Positions 63,932-64,000 of a stretch of 64,000 nucleotides of DNA are shown here, one piece after another (positions within the stretch are counted from its first letter, which is position 1; each line of letters begins with the position of its first letter). The notes under the pieces are model-generated. The model was not told where the DNA came from and searched no databases. It was given only the letters and a program-made list of their open reading frames with translations. Source of the DNA: Lentzea jiangxiensis (GTDB taxonomy: Bacteria > Actinomycetota > Actinomycetes > Mycobacteriales > Pseudonocardiaceae); the NCBI RefSeq assembly GCF_900104175.1, contig NZ_FNIX01000014.1, positions 1 through 64,000 of the forward strand, given 5' to 3'. Made by a program: the position numbers and the translations under genes.

Positions 63932-64000
63932 TCAGCGGGGCGAGCCGGAGGCGCGGACGGACCGCAGCGGGGGTTCGGGGGCGTCCTTGACCTCCACCAC
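63932..64000 (-). CDS. C-terminal end of a gene continuing past the window
   Basis: On the minus strand a frame open at the window edge encodes EVKDAPEPPLRSVRASGSPR (after two valines) and stops with TGA at 63932-63934. The codon use looks coding and the end lies 65 bp upstream of the phosphodiesterase start, on the same strand. Only 22 residues are visible, so neither product nor reality of the gene is certain. Confidence 0.4.
   Translation of the reverse strand: MVEVKDAPEPPLRSVRASGSPR

Overview
The window is a GC-rich actinobacterial chromosome segment. Paired galactan genes (UDP-galactopyranose mutase next to GlfT2-type galactofuranosyltransferases) point to a cell wall with an arabinogalactan-like galactan. 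An F420-type luciferase-like oxidoreductase, two ECF sigma factors and frequent leaderless GTG starts fit the same group. My inference is a filamentous Pseudonocardiales member (Lentzea/Saccharothrix/Actinosynnema-like). No rRNA, tRNA or CRISPR array was seen.

Layout. 1-1320: right end of an IS630 element set into a decayed Hint-deaminase polymorphic toxin gene. 1408-16932: envelope glycan region, with a PIG-L deacetylase, glfT2, a second GlfT2-like gene, glf, DUF2304, two GT2 glycosyltransferases and a polysaccharide flippase-like protein, then a UDP-GlcNAc 2-epimerase-like enzyme, a DUF6541 membrane protein, a sugar dehydrogenase, a DegT aminotransferase and an LpxA-like acyltransferase. 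16929-22322: HAD phosphatase, F420-type oxidoreductase, LhgO, acyltransferase and serS. 22452-24755: a three-gene unit (DUF350, YgiC-type ATP-grasp ligase, YgiB-like membrane protein). 24878-29017: small housekeeping genes including pheA. 29079-36232: a DevR/DevS-like two-component pair beside cydA-cydB-cydDC, with a DevR-like palindrome upstream of cydA. 36358-37139: a manganese (yybP-ykoY) riboswitch and a UPF0016 exporter.

37167-38046: a MarR/cupin pair with twin operators. 38129-44437: a SWIM, DUF5691, MoxR, DUF5682 operon whose VWA partner lies separately at 48366-49508. 44471-48369: homogentisate catabolism (hmgA divergent from an unknown gene, fahA and an IclR-like regulator), with the VWA gene coupled to its end. 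49505-52696: a MarR/hydrolase/reductase group and two paralogous membrane proteins. 52737-56335: genes with iron-box-like sites (DUF2470 protein and ferritin) around a CPBP protease and arcA. 56404-59421: two ECF sigma systems (ECF42/YCII; SigE-type with a membrane protein). 59473-64000: DUF952, DUF5926, two glycerophosphodiester phosphodiesterases, a cytochrome P450 and the tail of one more gene.

The strongest candidates for poorly described biology are the YgiC/YgiB/DUF350 unit, the split MoxR-VWA-SWIM-DUF5691-DUF5682 system, and the unknown protein coupled to fahA. Functions come from motifs and recalled family knowledge; no database search was run.
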